Notes: generated by a model not told the origin, from the letters alone. A stretch of DNA of 64,000 bases from Deltaproteobacteria bacterium (GCA_027493875.1 JAOSJX010000027.1:5237-69236); one strand, 5' to 3'; numbered from the stretch's first letter, positions 1-9,672 are shown. Made by a program: numbers and translations.

Positions 1-53
1 TGGTCAAACGAACCAGGCCACGGCGAACCAGGCATGTCCGGTCAATTTCGCCA

Positions 54-82
54 TTGACACGTCGGTGCGGGGCTTGCTAACT
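54..82 (+). promoter_or_regulatory. Possible sigma-70 promoter of the M50 protease/trpS operon
   Basis: A perfect TTGACA lies at 54-59. Seventeen bases further on is only a poor -10 (CTAACT, 77-82), about 33 nt before the GTG start at 115. The -35 is convincing and the -10 is weak, so this is tentative. Confidence 0.3.
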
Positions 83-114
83 GTGCCTGCCTTTTTCAGG
101 CCCTGGAGACCCCG

Positions 115-784
115 GTGAACACCGAAGTCCTTCTCCATATTCTTATATACCTGCCCGCGCTGGTGCTCGCGGTCTCGTTTCATGAAGCGGCCCACGCGTG
201 GTCGGCGGACAAGCTCGGCGATCCCACCGCGCGGATGCTCGGGCGGGTCACGATGAACCCGCTCAAGCACGTTGACCCGATCGGCACCATCATCGTCCCG
301 CTCTTCTTGATTGCGGCCGGCGGCGTCATGTTCGGTTGGGCCAAGCCGGTTCCGGTCAGCGTCCAGAACCTGGGCCAACCCAAACGCGACAATGCTCTGG
401 TGGCGGCGGCGGGTCCGGCCTCGAACCTGCTCTTGGCGTTGGCTGCGGCGTTCTTTCTCGCGCTTTGTCGGGTTTCTGCCCGACGCGCTGCGTTTTTTCA
501 CGGAACCGCTGTTCTATCTCTGCGCGGGACTTATTTTTATCAACGTGCTACTCGCGGTTTTCAATATGATTCCGGTACCGCCCCTCGACGGCTCCGGCGT
601 GCTCGCCGGTTTTCTCCCCGATGAATGGGCCGAAAAATATCTGTCCGTCGGAGCGTACGGGATGATCATCGTCTTGTTGTTGGTTTTTATCGACCCGTTC
701 GGGCTCGGCCTTTGGAGCCGGGTCTTTTCCCGGTCATTCGCGGAAACGACCGGGATGTTCAACGCCATCGCCGGCCTGCCCTAG
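115..784 (+). CDS. Site-2 protease family (M50) membrane metalloprotease
   Basis: Short YwhC-type member of the M50 zinc protease family, which cleaves membrane proteins within the bilayer. Residues 23-27 read HEAAH, the HExxH zinc site, inside the first hydrophobic segment. The distal NMIPVPPLDGSG block supplies the third metal ligand (Asp). Four or so hydrophobic segments are visible, and there is no PDZ domain. The GTG start is chosen because GGAG (105-108) sits 6 nt upstream. The frame breaks near 465, where an extra T in CGCTTTG separates the HEAAH half from the LDG half; removing it restores one 220-residue protein. It lies 21 nt upstream of trpS. The substrate is unknown. Confidence 0.8.
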
Positions 785-805
785 GCGCGGATCGCGGAGG
801 GGAAA

Positions 806-1792
806 ATGGCGAAAAAACGTGTCCTGTCCGGCATGCGTCCGACCGGACGGCTGCATCTCGGCCATCTGCACGGGGCGCTCTCCAATTGGATCGAATTGTC
901 GCGCGATAACGACGCGTTTTTCTTTTTCCGCGGACTGGCATGCGCTGACCTCCGATTACGGCGACACCTCGTCGATCAAAAACAACACTCGCGAGATGAT
1001 TCTCGACTGGCTGGCCGCCGGCCTCGATCCCGAATCCTGCACCGTCTTCGTGCAAAGCGATGTCAAACAGCACGCGGAGCTCTATCTTCTGCTCTCGATG
1101 CTCACCCCGCTGCCCTGGGCCCTGGGCTGCCCGACGTTCAAGGAGCAGCAGGAACAGATTCAGGATAAGGACCTCAACACCCTCGGCTTTCTCGGCTATC
1201 CCGTGCTGCAAGCCGCGGACATCCTTATCTACAAGGCGCATTTCAGTGCCCGTCGGGGCCGATCAGGTGCCGCATATCGAGATCACGCGCGACGTCGCGC
1301 GGCGGTTCAATAACTTCTTCGGCGAGGTATTGATCCAACCCGAGGGCCGGCTCACCGTGGTTCCAAAAATTCCCGGCACCGACGGACGCAAGATGAGCAA
1401 AAGCTACGGCAACACGGTCGATCTGACGGATCCGCCGGACGTCGTCGAGCGGAAAATGAAGCCCATGGTCACCGACCCGGCCCGCAAGCGGCGCAGCGAC
1501 CCCGGCAATCCGGATATCTGTCCGGTTTTCGATCTCTGGAAAGCCTACGGGACGGACGAGCAACTCGCCTGGGTGCGCGAAGGATGCACGACGGCGGGGA
1601 TCGGCTGCCCTCGATTGCAAACGCCCGCTGATCGAGGCGGTCAACCGGCAGCTCGATCCCATCCGCGAACGGCGCGCCGAACTGGAGGCCGATTCCGCGG
1701 CGGTGGACAAAATCATCGAACGCGGCAACGAACACGCCCGCGCGGTCGCCGAGGCTACCATGGTCGACGTTCGCGCGGCGATGCGTCTTTAG
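806..1792 (+). CDS. trpS: Tryptophanyl-tRNA synthetase
   Basis: Class Ic aminoacyl-tRNA synthetase that charges tRNA-Trp with tryptophan in the cytoplasm. Family blocks seen in order are SGMRPTGRLHLGHLHGAL (HIGH-type motif, residues 8-25), ADWHALTSDYG, VGADQVPHIEITRD, and GRKMSKSYGN (KMSKS loop). Total length of about 328 aa fits bacterial TrpRS. Three single-base insertions break the frame near 929 (extra C), 1245 (extra A) and 1609 (extra C). Because trpS is essential, these are almost certainly sequence errors. The ATG start follows a GGAGGGG ribosome site at 795-801. The gene is followed after 6 nt by scpA. Confidence 0.93.
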
Positions 1793-1798
1793 GAACGC

Positions 1799-2618
1799 AT
1801 GACCGACTATCGCGTCAAACTTCCATCCTTCGAGGGACCGCTCGATCTCCTGCTGCACCTGGTGCGCAAGAACGAGTACGATATTTTCGATATCCCCATC
1901 GCCGAGATCACCGAGCAGTACCTCGGATTTCTCGAACTGATGAGCGAGCTCAATCTGGAATTCGCCAGCGACTATCTCGTCATGGCGGCGACGCTCGTCA
2001 AAATCAAAAGCGCGCTGCTGCTCCCGCGGCCGGCCGAGGACGACGAGGACGCCGAGGACCCGCGCGATGAACTGGTCCGCCAAATCCTGGAATACGAACG
2101 GTTCCGCGAAGCGTCCTACGACATCGAGCAGCGGCCGCAACTCGGGCGCGACGTCTTCGCCCGCACCTTCCCGGCCCGCGAGTTGGAAGAGGCCCGGCGC
2201 GAACCGGGTTACCTGCAGGTGTCGATCTTCGACCTCATGACCGCTTTTCGCGCGGTGCTCTCGCGCACGCCGGGACGGAATGTCACCATCATCGCCCAGG
2301 AGCGCTATTCCATTCGAGAGCGCATGACGCAGATCACCGAAATTTTATCGGAGCGCCGGAGCCTCTTGTTCGGAAAATCTTTTCGACAACAAGACGGGTA
2401 AGGCGGGAGTCATCGTGACCTTTCTGGCGCTCCTCGAGCTGATGCGTCAGAATCTTGTGGCGCTTTTTCAGAAAGAACGGTTCGGGCCGATTCACATCAC
2501 CTCGCGAATGCTCGCGGGGGACGATGCGGAGACCGCGGGCGACGCGCGGACCGGACCGGCGAATGAACCCGAAGACGAGGGTAAGTCAGGGGGGGGGGGG
2601 GGAGGAAGACGAGGGTAA
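1799..2618 (+). CDS. scpA: Segregation and condensation protein A
   Basis: Kleisin subunit that bridges the SMC ATPase heads together with ScpB during chromosome condensation. The N-terminus reads FEGPLDLLLHLVRKNEYDI, the diagnostic ScpA/Rad21 signature. Helical and acidic middle segments follow, then a winged-helix C-terminus around LLELMRQNLVALFQKERFGPI. One frame break lies near 2381 (extra T). The 3' end is unsafe: a run of 14 G (2589-2602) sits between two copies of a GAAGACGAGGGTAAGTCA block, so the true stop cannot be fixed. It overlaps or abuts scpB, the usual partner order. Confidence 0.9.
2589..2602 (+). repeat. Homopolymer run of 14 G flanked by an 18-bp duplication
   Basis: Fourteen consecutive G separate two copies of GAAGACGAGGGTAAGTCA at the scpA/scpB junction. 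It may be a slippage-prone tract or, more likely, a sequencing or assembly artefact. It determines which frame scpA ends in. Confidence 0.8.
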
Positions 2619-2623
2619 GTCAC

Positions 2624-3157
2624 GTGAGCATCGATCGCGCGCGCGTCAAATCGATTGTCGAGTCTTTGATTTTCGTGTCGGACACGTCCGTCCCTTCGCC
2701 AAACTGCGTTCTATTCTCGGCGACATCCCGTCCAAGGACCTCAAGGAAATTCTCGGAGAAATGGCCCAGGAATACCAAAACCTGGAACGCGGATTTCTTC
2801 TCGAAGAAGCTGCCGAGGGATATCATTTCCGGACGCGTCCCGAAAATACCGAATGGGTCAAGAAGTTTGTCGAGAAAAACCCCAGAAGCTTTCGCGCGCG
2901 GCGCTGGAAACGCTCGCGATCGTCGCTTACAACCAGCCCGTCACCAAGCCGGAAGTGGAGGCGGTCCGCGGCGTCGATTGCGCGAGCCCCCTCTCGTCGC
3001 TGCTCGAACGCCGGCTGGTTCGCATCCTCGGACGCAAAGACGCCCCGGCAACCCGTTGATTTTCGGAACGACGCGCGAGTTTTTTGAGATTTTTAATCTC
3101 AAGGACTTGCCGTCCCTTCCAACATTGAAGGAAATCCAAGCCTCGACGACGGATTGA
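2624..3157 (+). CDS. scpB: Segregation and condensation protein B
   Basis: Winged-helix dimer that binds ScpA and regulates the SMC complex. Recognisable blocks are the N-terminal KSIVESLIFVSD, then LSRAALETLAIVAYNQPVTK (second winged helix), then EVEAVRGVD, LLERRLVRILGRKDAP and LIFGTTREFFEIFNLKDL. These fall in three frames with breaks near 2694, 2883 and 3046, so the reading frame must be stitched. The GTG at 2624 is the natural start, directly after scpA. Past 3157 another frame encodes an acidic Asp/Glu-rich stretch (3159-3330) that could be a C-terminal tail of ScpB or a leader of the next gene. Confidence 0.88.
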   Translation: MSIDRARVKSIVESLIFVSDTSVPSPNCVLFSATSRPRTSRKFSEKWPRNTKTWNADFFSKKLPRDIISGRVPKIPNGSRSLSRKTPEAFARGAGNARDRRLQPARHQAGSGGGPRRRLREPPLVAARTPAGSHPRTQRRPGNPLIFGTTREFFEIFNLKDLPSLPTLKEIQASTTD

Positions 3158-3224
3158 CGAATTCGCGCCGCCGGACGCCGAGGACGGGGAGTCGCCGAAA
3201 CCGGACGATGCGGAGGCCGGCGGC

Positions 3225-4042
3225 ATGCCGGCCGAATCGGCGCCGGATGACGAAGACGCCGGCGAGGACGAATTGACGACGACGAAGACGACGAAGACGA
3301 CGATGAGTACGACGACGAAGACGACGACCAGACTTGTCGTTTACCTCGCGCGGGCTGGCGCGGCGTCGCGGCGCGGAGCGGGCGACCTCGTAAAGGACGG
3401 CCGCGTTCGCGTTAACGGTCAGGTCGTCACCAACCCGGCCCTGGGGATCGACGAGGCCAAGGATTTCGTCAAAGTCGACGGCAAAAAGATCGCGCGGCCC
3501 GCGCCGCCCGTTTTCGTCGCCTTCCATAAACCGCGCGGCGTCGTCACGACGCGGAGCGATCCCGAAGGCCGCCCCACGGTGTCTGACTACCTCAAACGCG
3601 TCAAAGCGCCGGTGCAGGCCGTCGGACGGCTTGACCACGAAACGCAGGGTTTGGTGATTCTGACCAACGACGGCGTGCTCGCCAACCGGTTGATGCGTCC
3701 CGAAACCAAGGTGCCGCGCGTTTACGAGGCGCTCGTCACCGGATGTCCGAACCGCGAGACGCTCGCGAAGCTCGCGCAGGGCGTGGTCATCGACGGACGG
3801 CGGACGCGGCCGGCGAAAGTGCGTATTTTGGAAAACGCGGCGAGAACGCCGTCCTGCAATTCACGCTCTTGGAGGGACGAAACCGGCAGGTCCGCAAAAT
3901 GGCCCTCGCGGTCGGCCATCCCGTCAAAAAGCTTCGCCGCGTCGCGTTCGGGCCCATCGAATTGGACGATCTCGCGCCGGGCCGATTCCGTTTTCTCAAC
4001 GAGCGCGAAATCCAAAAACTCCGCCGCGAGGTCGCGACGTGA
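3225..4042 (+). CDS. RluB/RsuA-family pseudouridine synthase
   Basis: Isomerises uridine to pseudouridine in rRNA, with RluB (23S) the likely type. It has an N-terminal S4 RNA-binding domain (YLARAGAASRRGAGDLVKDG, then VRVNGQ). The catalytic block GRLDHETQGLVILTNDG carries the active-site Asp. KVPRVYEALVTG and GRNRQVRKMALAVGHPVKKL are further family motifs. A frame break near 3835 separates the last 65 residues. The annotated start at 3225 gives a Thr/Lys-rich leader that is an out-of-frame reading of an acidic GAC/GAA tract. The ATG at 3303, immediately before the S4 domain, may be the real start. The stop overlaps the next start (GTGA, 4039-4042). Confidence 0.85.
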
Positions 4043-5910
4043 TCCGTCGCCGGGTTCTTGTCGCCGTTCTCGCCGCGGCCGCCCTCGTCGCGGGAGCCTG
4101 CGGAACCCAGCGCGGCGAAGCTCTCCCCGACATCAACGAGCGCGTTTCGCTCGGCGTGTTTCAGCGTCTGGCCATGATGGCCCCTCGCCCGCAAAGCGTT
4201 CGGCGCCTACCCCGACCTCGACGCGTTGAGCACGTTGGAAGGCGGCAAGGAATTACCCGAAGTCGGCGACCTTCCCGTCTTCGTCACCGTGTTCTACAAA
4301 GCCAGTCCCATGATCTGGGGTGTCGGCACCGAAGGCACCACGCGCGACCGGATTCTCACGGCGTGCGGGATGATTCTGCGAAATCCCGTCTTTGAAAAAT
4401 CCTATATCGTCGATAAGGAAAAGCTCGTTCTCAAAATCGACGTGATGACGCGCCGGCAACTCGTCAAGATGAAAAGCAAGGGCGGCGGCGCCCACGTCGA
4501 ACCCGGCGTGCACGGGATGATGCTCCAACGCGGCGACCGCCTGTTCTACCAGTTGCCGACCGATTTTATCGCGCTCGGATGGGAACAGCCCGGCGATCGG
4601 GCGCGCAGCCGTAAACTGCGCATGCTGTCCGTGCTCGCGGAACAGGCCGGGCTCGGATCGAAAGGATGGCGAAACGGAAACGTCTACCGTTTCCGCACCG
4701 TGTCGTTTCTCCAGGAGGCGCCGGATTACGTCCCGCTGCCCTTATACCGCGGCTTTCCGAGCCAGAAAAAATATTCCGTCCAGGACATTCAGGACGCGGC
4801 GCTTCAGGCGGGCCGCCATCTGCTCCAAAACGTCCAACCCAGTGGCCGCTTCCGGTACGAATACGATCCGTTTACCGACGACGCGTCGGGCTTTCTCGAG
4901 TACAACCCGACGTATCACGCGACGGGGCTGTACGCCCTTTCGGTTCTCTTCCAGTACAGTAAACGGCTTGAAATCATCGAACAGACCAAGCCACCGCTCC
5001 TTTGGATGCTGCGACGTCTCGAAGCGCCGTTGATGGAGCCCGAGGCCGCGCACGTCGCGTTCTTCGGCAACGCCAGGACGGACGCGTCGGCGATGACGCT
5101 TCTGGCGCTCACCGCGATGCCGTCGAAAGTGATCGAAGAGCTCGGCGTCGCCCGGGTCAATCGGCTCGCCTACTATTTGACGCTGACCGCGAGGGACGAC
5201 GGACGCGTCTACCCGACCTATTTTCACAAGTTGCTCGGCTTCGTTCCCGAGCGCCCGCCGTTTTATCTCGAAGGACTCACGCTGCTCGCGCTCACGCGCT
5301 ACTACCAGACCAACAAGAACGTCGAGTGGCTCTTGGCGGCCAGGAAACTGGCTGCCAAACAGATTGCCGATTTCGACGCCGGCGGACGCGCGGACACCTG
5401 GACGGTCCAGGCGCTCGCCGACATGTGGCGCATCGAAAAGGACGGCCGCTACGCCGAAGCCTGCTTCCGGATTGCCGACGCGATCCTCAAAGCGCAATTC
5501 ACGAACGACCGCCGCCCCTACGCCGATTACGTCGGAGGCTACGACGTCGCCGTTCCGCCGCGCGTGTTCTCCGCGGCGATTCGCGCCGAGGCGCTCATCG
5601 CGGCGTACCGGCTGGCCAGGACATGGGCCGAGAGGCCGACCGTTACCGGCACGCCGTCTTGCGCTCCGCCGGATTTCTTTTGAATAATCAGTTCGACAAG
5701 CGGAACGCTTATTTCCTGCCGTTGCCCGACGAAGCCTACGGTGCGTTCCGCCACAGTCTGGTCGACGGGCGCCTCCGCCTCCCGGCGCAGGTGCACGCCA
5801 TCGTCGCACTGTGCGGAGCGTTCGATCTGCAAACCGACGTGATGGCCGCCAAAAAGAAAGCGGAAAAGGAATCCGGCGAAAGTAAGAAACCGAAAATCAA
5901 AATGAACTAG
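4039..5910 (+). CDS. Lipoprotein with helical-hairpin (alpha/alpha-toroid-like) domain, function unknown
   Basis: About 620 residues. The N-terminus is a lipoprotein signal peptide (Arg-rich start, hydrophobic core, lipobox LVAGAC with Cys at 21), so it is predicted to be membrane-anchored and periplasmic. Residues 70-230 form a mixed region I cannot assign. The following 350 residues are regular helical pairs with Trp/Tyr/Gly motifs (GFLEYNPTYHATGLYALSVL, DTWTVQALADMWRIEKDGRY) that resemble six-hairpin glycosidase or lyase toroids. No catalytic residue is assignable. The tail is Lys-rich. Frame breaks lie near 4180 and 5655. It is translationally coupled to the pseudouridine synthase by a GTGA overlap. 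Confidence 0.6.
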
Positions 5911-6074
5911 GAGCCTGGAGGGCATAGATGGTCGAGCCGGTGAGTGCCTGGGCGTCGAGGTCAAGGAACGAAGGGGCGGAAATACCGGAACGTATTTTAA
6001 GCCTTCGTGACGCAGAGATCGGCGTCCAGGCGCTCATCCGGCGACGTGCTGGTTTATGTCCTACAGGCTCCTAG
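5907..6074. repeat. 168-bp segment bounded by 11-bp perfect inverted repeats
   Basis: CTAGGAGCCTG at 5907-5917 is the exact reverse complement of CAGGCTCCTAG at 6064-6074. The left copy supplies the stop codon of the preceding lipoprotein gene. No ORF lies inside. It could be a short non-autonomous element or a structured RNA. A second inverted-repeat element of similar size sits at 58956-59142. Confidence 0.5.
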
Positions 6075-6306
6075 AGCGGTTTATGGTTTTTCATGGCCGT
6101 CTATCGACCGCGCCGGTGGGTCATTGGGCCAACACGGTTGACAGTTCACAGTTCAAAGTCGACAGTCGGAAACCCACACGGGCGGAAGCTGCCGCGACGC
6201 CGGAGAACGCTGTTAACTTTTGACGGAAAACTGTCGACCGCGCCCGTCTCATGTCTGTTGAGGAGATACCTATATTCGCGAACCGCTCGAGACCGGGAGG
6301 AGGCGC
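5911..6306. other. 396-bp gene-free interval with 7-mer periodic tract
   Basis: Beyond the inverted-repeat segment, this gap holds a short period-7 tract at about 6137-6170 (TTGACAG, TTCACAG, TTCAAAG, TCGACAG). A related piece occurs near 6213-6240. No coding region or RNA gene is evident. The 3' end carries a GGGAGGAGG ribosome site for the downstream dGTPase gene. Confidence 0.55.
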
Positions 6307-7440
6307 ATGAGCTCCGGACGTCTGGCCCGTTACGCCGCCCGAGATCAGGACAGCCTGGGGCGCGAGTTCCAGGAGCGTTTCAAGGATCGTCGCCCCCACT
6401 TCGAACGCGACCGCGACCGCATTATCCATTGCAGCGCCTTCCGCCGTCTCGAATACAAAACGCAGGTTTTCGTCAATCACGAGGGCGACTACTACCGCAC
6501 CCGCCTCACCCATTCGATCGAGGTCGCGCAAATCTCCCGCGGGCTCGCCAAGGTGCTCGGCCTCAACGGCGAACTCGCCGAGGCCCTCGCGCTCGCGCAT
6601 GACCTGGGCCACACGCCCTTCGGGCATTCCGGCGAGGACACCCTCGCGGAACTCATGAAGGATCACGGGGGATTCGAACACAACGGCCAGTCTCTTCGTG
6701 TGGTGACCGTGCTTGAGGACCGTTATCCGGGCTTCCGCGGGCTTAATCTCAGCTTTGAGACGCGCGAGGGCATCGTGAAACATTCGTCGTACTACGATCA
6801 TCCGCATCCGGAACGCTTCGCGCCCTACCGGCCCGAATGGCAGCCGACGCTCGAAGCGCAGATGATCAATCACACCGACGCGATCGCCTACCTCAACCAT
6901 GATATCGACGACGGCTTGGAAAGCGGCCTGCTGGAGTGGGACGGGCTGTGCCGTTTGCCGATCTGGCAGCGCATGCTCCGCCAGGTCCGAAAGCGTTACG
7001 GCAAGCTGGACGCGCGGCACCAGAAAACGATGGCGATCAGCCACCTCATCGGCTACCTCATGAACGACCTCGCGGCGCAAACGAAAGGCAATCTGAAAGC
7101 GCACGGCGTCGCGACGATGATGGACGTGCGGAAAGCGAAGACATTGCTCGTGGAGCACAGCGCCGAGGCGGCCGAATTGATGGGGGGGTTGCGCCGGTAT
7201 CTTTTCGACAGCCTTTACAAACATTACCGGCTGGAACGCCGCCGCTTCCAAGCGCAGAACACGATTCGCATGCTTTTCCGCGCGTACGCCGCGAATCCGA
7301 CGATGATGCCGGGCCGCTATCTTCGGCTCGCCGACGAGTTCGGCATGGAACGCGCCATCGCCGACTACATCGCGGGCATGACCGACCGCTACGCGCTCCA
7401 GGAATACGCTCATTTGTATGAAGCGCCGACCGGGCCCTGA
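6307..7440 (+). CDS. dgt: dGTPase-like HD-domain nucleotide triphosphohydrolase
   Basis: HD-superfamily enzyme of the deoxyguanosinetriphosphate triphosphohydrolase-like family, which hydrolyses dNTPs to nucleosides and triphosphate. The metal-binding set is visible as H69 (RLTHSIEVAQ), H98-D99 (AHDLGHTPFGH) with H102 and H107, and a distal Asp in NHTDAIAYLNHDIDD. The N-terminal FRRLEYKTQVF block is typical of the short (about 375 aa) bacterial form. The frame is uninterrupted at 377 aa. The ATG follows a GGAGGAGG site. It converges with flgB, with only 6 bp between the stops. Confidence 0.88.
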   Translation: MSSGRLARYAARDQDSLGREFQERFKDRRPHFERDRDRIIHCSAFRRLEYKTQVFVNHEGDYYRTRLTHSIEVAQISRGLAKVLGLNGELAEALALAHDLGHTPFGHSGEDTLAELMKDHGGFEHNGQSLRVVTVLEDRYPGFRGLNLSFETREGIVKHSSYYDHPHPERFAPYRPEWQPTLEAQMINHTDAIAYLNHDIDDGLESGLLEWDGLCRLPIWQRMLRQVRKRYGKLDARHQKTMAISHLIGYLMNDLAAQTKGNLKAHGVATMMDVRKAKTLLVEHSAEAAELMGGLRRYLFDSLYKHYRLERRRFQAQNTIRMLFRAYAANPTMMPGRYLRLADEFGMERAIADYIAGMTDRYALQEYAHLYEAPTGP

Positions 7441-7446
7441 TCTTCG

Positions 7447-7869
7447 TTAGATTTTGTCGGACAACGCCTGCGTGAGAATCGCCATCTTGCGTGAAAGCGC
7501 GGCGATGGACGCCGAGTATTGAAGCTGCGCGTGCGCCAACTCGGTCATTTCGCGATCGAGGTCGACCGTGTTGCCGTCGACCCGGCCGCTGTCGTCGTCT
7601 CGCTCCACGAACTCCAGCGAACGCGTGGTAACGGTGGGGTCCACGTAGCCGATATGGCCCGCTTGCGTCGCCGCAGGCAACTCCGGATGGGCCCGGCGCA
7701 CTTCGGTCGCAAGAGACTTTTTGAAATCGACTTTGATCGCCTTGTACCCGGGCGTATCGAGGTTCGCCAGATTCGCCGACACGGCTTCCAGGCGCTTCAG
7801 GTGAACGTCGAGGCTTCGCCGCAAAAGCCCGGTGGTCGGATCGGAAAAGAGAAATTTATCGATACCCAT
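7447..7869 (-). CDS. flgB: Flagellar basal-body rod protein FlgB
   Basis: Proximal rod subunit of the bacterial flagellum, exported by the flagellar type III apparatus. The N-terminal helix carries the rod signature (SANLANLDTPGYKAIKVDF), and the C-terminal helix (YSASIAALSRKMAILTQAL) matches the D0 coiled coil. It is 140 aa, the usual size. The start is placed at the inner ATG (7869), 11 nt after AAGGAG, rather than at the longer upstream start. It is alone: flgC and fliE, which normally follow, are absent because the next gene is the convergent dgt. Confidence 0.88.
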   Translation of the reverse strand: MGIDKFLFSDPTTGLLRRSLDVHLKRLEAVSANLANLDTPGYKAIKVDFKKSLATEVRRAHPELPAATQAGHIGYVDPTVTTRSLEFVERDDDSGRVDGNTVDLDREMTELAHAQLQYSASIAALSRKMAILTQALSDKI

Positions 7870-7916
7870 AAAGCGGTCGACTCCTTGCCCTCGGGTCGAA
7901 TGCAATTCGCACACCA

Positions 7917-8006
7917 ATTATAACCACTTGATATGTTAAGACTTATTTAGTCGTCCGCCGGCCGGCTCCGTCAATTTTTGCCCATGTGTCGACAATATTC
8001 CGACAC
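7917..8006. promoter_or_regulatory. flgB upstream region: TATAAT box and a GTGTCG/CGACAC palindrome
   Basis: On the minus strand a perfect TATAAT (complement of 7917-7922) lies 48 nt before the flgB ATG with a poor -35. Further upstream, GTGTCG (7986-7991) and CGACAC (8001-8006) form an interrupted palindrome with a 9-nt centre, possibly an operator between flgB and the divergent membrane gene. Confidence 0.35.
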
Positions 8007-8115
8007 TTCGGGAACGCACGGAGGATTTGTGGACCACCTGGCGGGAATGTGATGCAATGAGCGCTGTTCGACGAAGGGGAGTGCCCTGCACCCGTTCCTC
8101 TCGCGACTTAAATGC

Positions 8116-9364
8116 TTGGCGGGCCCGGAGTTGAGGCTTCCGTTGATACTAACGGTTGCCGCGCTTCTCCGCTTCTCGCTTCCTTCCGATACGCTCGTCC
8201 TGGAAGAGGATCAGCGGATCTTCCTCACCGACGCGCGCGAGATCCTCCAAGGTTTTCCCAATCCCAACGACCGTTCGTCCGTTTTCGTAGAATACCTCGC
8301 CGGTCTGCTTTATCTTGGTTTCGATTTAGATACGATTTTTTTCCTGCAGCACGTGCTCGGCTTAATCGGCGTCGCCGCCGTCTTCGTCGTGGCAAGGCGA
8401 TGCCTGGGAACGAACATCGCCTCGATCGTCACGTTCGCCTATGGCATCGACGCGGCCGTCATCATGATAGAGCACAAGGTCAAATCCGAAGCGTTGTTCG
8501 TTCCCTTCATCGCCTTCGGACTGTATTGCGCCCTCCCCGTCTTTCTCGACCGGTCCCCGCGCCGCGGTACCGTTTTTTTCCGTCGCGGCGTTGGCCGTCG
8601 TCCAATCGCTCGCGTCGCTCTCGCGCGCGATCTTCCTTCCCGTGCAGTATTTCACGCTGGCGCTGCTCCTCATTCGGCCCCGTGAAACGCCGGTCGGACG
8701 CATCGCCGCGGCGCTCGTTTTCCTCGCGGTGTCCGTGGCGGTTCAAGCGCCGTGGTCCGCCGCCCGTTACGCGGCGGGCCAATTCAACACATCCTCCGTA
8801 GGCGGTAGAAATCTGGCCGCGAACGCGTTGCGCTTACTTGACGAAACGATTCCCGTGGCCGGCGATACCGTTCATGAAACCGCCCTTCGTCATATGCGGC
8901 AACCCGGTGCGAAATACGACGATGGACAATTGGTCAACTCTTTCGAAACGATGTGGAGGACTTACGAAGACCTCGTCAGCCTTCAATATTACAGCCAGGA
9001 TCGGGCCAATCGCGTGTTGTGGGAACTATCCGTCAAGATAATTCGCCATCGCCCGTTGGCGTACGGACTGATGGTCTTAAATTACGTGACGGCGATCTTT
9101 CTTAAACTTTTGCTTTGGTTTCTGCTTCCCGCTGCTCTGATTCTTGTTGTCTGGAAACGTGGCGTCGGCGAACGGCAAAGAACGCCGGCCCCCGCTTTCT
9201 GGCTGGCCTTTTTAACCGCTCATCTCGCCATCCTGATCGTACTGACCGCGCTCTTCGGTTTCCCGTTCAAACGTTATCTCACGCCGCTGATGGCGGTTTT
9301 CGGTTTATGGGTTCCCTTGCTGTTCGCTCGCCTGGCCGGGAGGCGCGGAAACCCCTCGGCCTAA
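8116..9364 (+). CDS. Polytopic membrane protein, GT-C glycosyltransferase-like
   Basis: About 415 residues with eight or more hydrophobic segments and an acidic loop after the first (LEEDQRIFLTDAREIL), a layout seen in PMT/ArnT-type GT-C enzymes that use polyprenyl-sugar donors. I see no certain catalytic motif, so the class is inferred from topology. A frame break near 8578, in a run of T, joins the ORF 8116-8685 to 8591-9364. The start is uncertain: TTG at 8116 has no good ribosome site, and the frame is open further upstream towards 8083. The 3' end overlaps the convergent zinc-ribbon gene by 4 nt. Confidence 0.55.
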
Positions 9365-9621
9365 CCCGTCCACACCGTCGCGACGTAGGCCATGAGAAAG
9401 CCGATGAAGAATGCCAGACACGACAGAAAAATGCCCAGGACGAACCGCGTCGACCCGTCGTCCGCGTCATCCTTCACCGGCGCCGGAGCGGGCGGGGCCG
9501 GTCCTTCCATTTCGAAGCGGTGACGCCGCCAAAATTCAAGGGGGACAAGGCCCTGCCCGCACGATGGGCAATGGTCGACGTTCTCGTGCAGCGTCAAACA
9601 GGTGGTGCAGATTCGTGTCAT
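9361..9621 (-). CDS. Small zinc-ribbon membrane protein
   Basis: An 86-residue protein. Residues 5-21 hold C5-x2-C8 and C18-x2-C21 (ICTTC, CPSC), a rubredoxin/zinc-ribbon knuckle pair. A Pro/Ala linker follows, then one membrane segment (about residues 62-84). It therefore looks like a tail-anchored zinc-ribbon protein of unknown role. It is intact, on its own, and convergent with the preceding gene. Confidence 0.65.
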   Translation of the reverse strand: MTRICTTCLTLHENVDHCPSCGQGLVPLEFWRRHRFEMEGPAPPAPAPVKDDADDGSTRFVLGIFLSCLAFFIGFLMAYVATVWTG

Positions 9622-9672
9622 ACCCGGCCTTCAGGCTAACGGCGCCGTGCGGATTTGGCTATAGTAGCGCGG

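Noticed and set aside
3225..3330. Thr/Lys-repeat N-terminal domain of the pseudouridine synthase
   Set aside because: The same bases in the next frame give an Asp/Glu-rich acidic stretch, so the Thr/Lys reading is likely an out-of-frame translation of GAC/GAA codons.
115..4042. Programmed ribosomal frameshifting as explanation of split genes
   Set aside because: Breaks differ in sequence and direction, occur in genes never known to need recoding, and are far too many. Consensus error is simpler.
6121..7413. Long minus-strand ORF opposite the dGTPase gene
   Set aside because: It is a shadow frame of a well-supported gene in GC-rich DNA, with no motif and no ribosome site.
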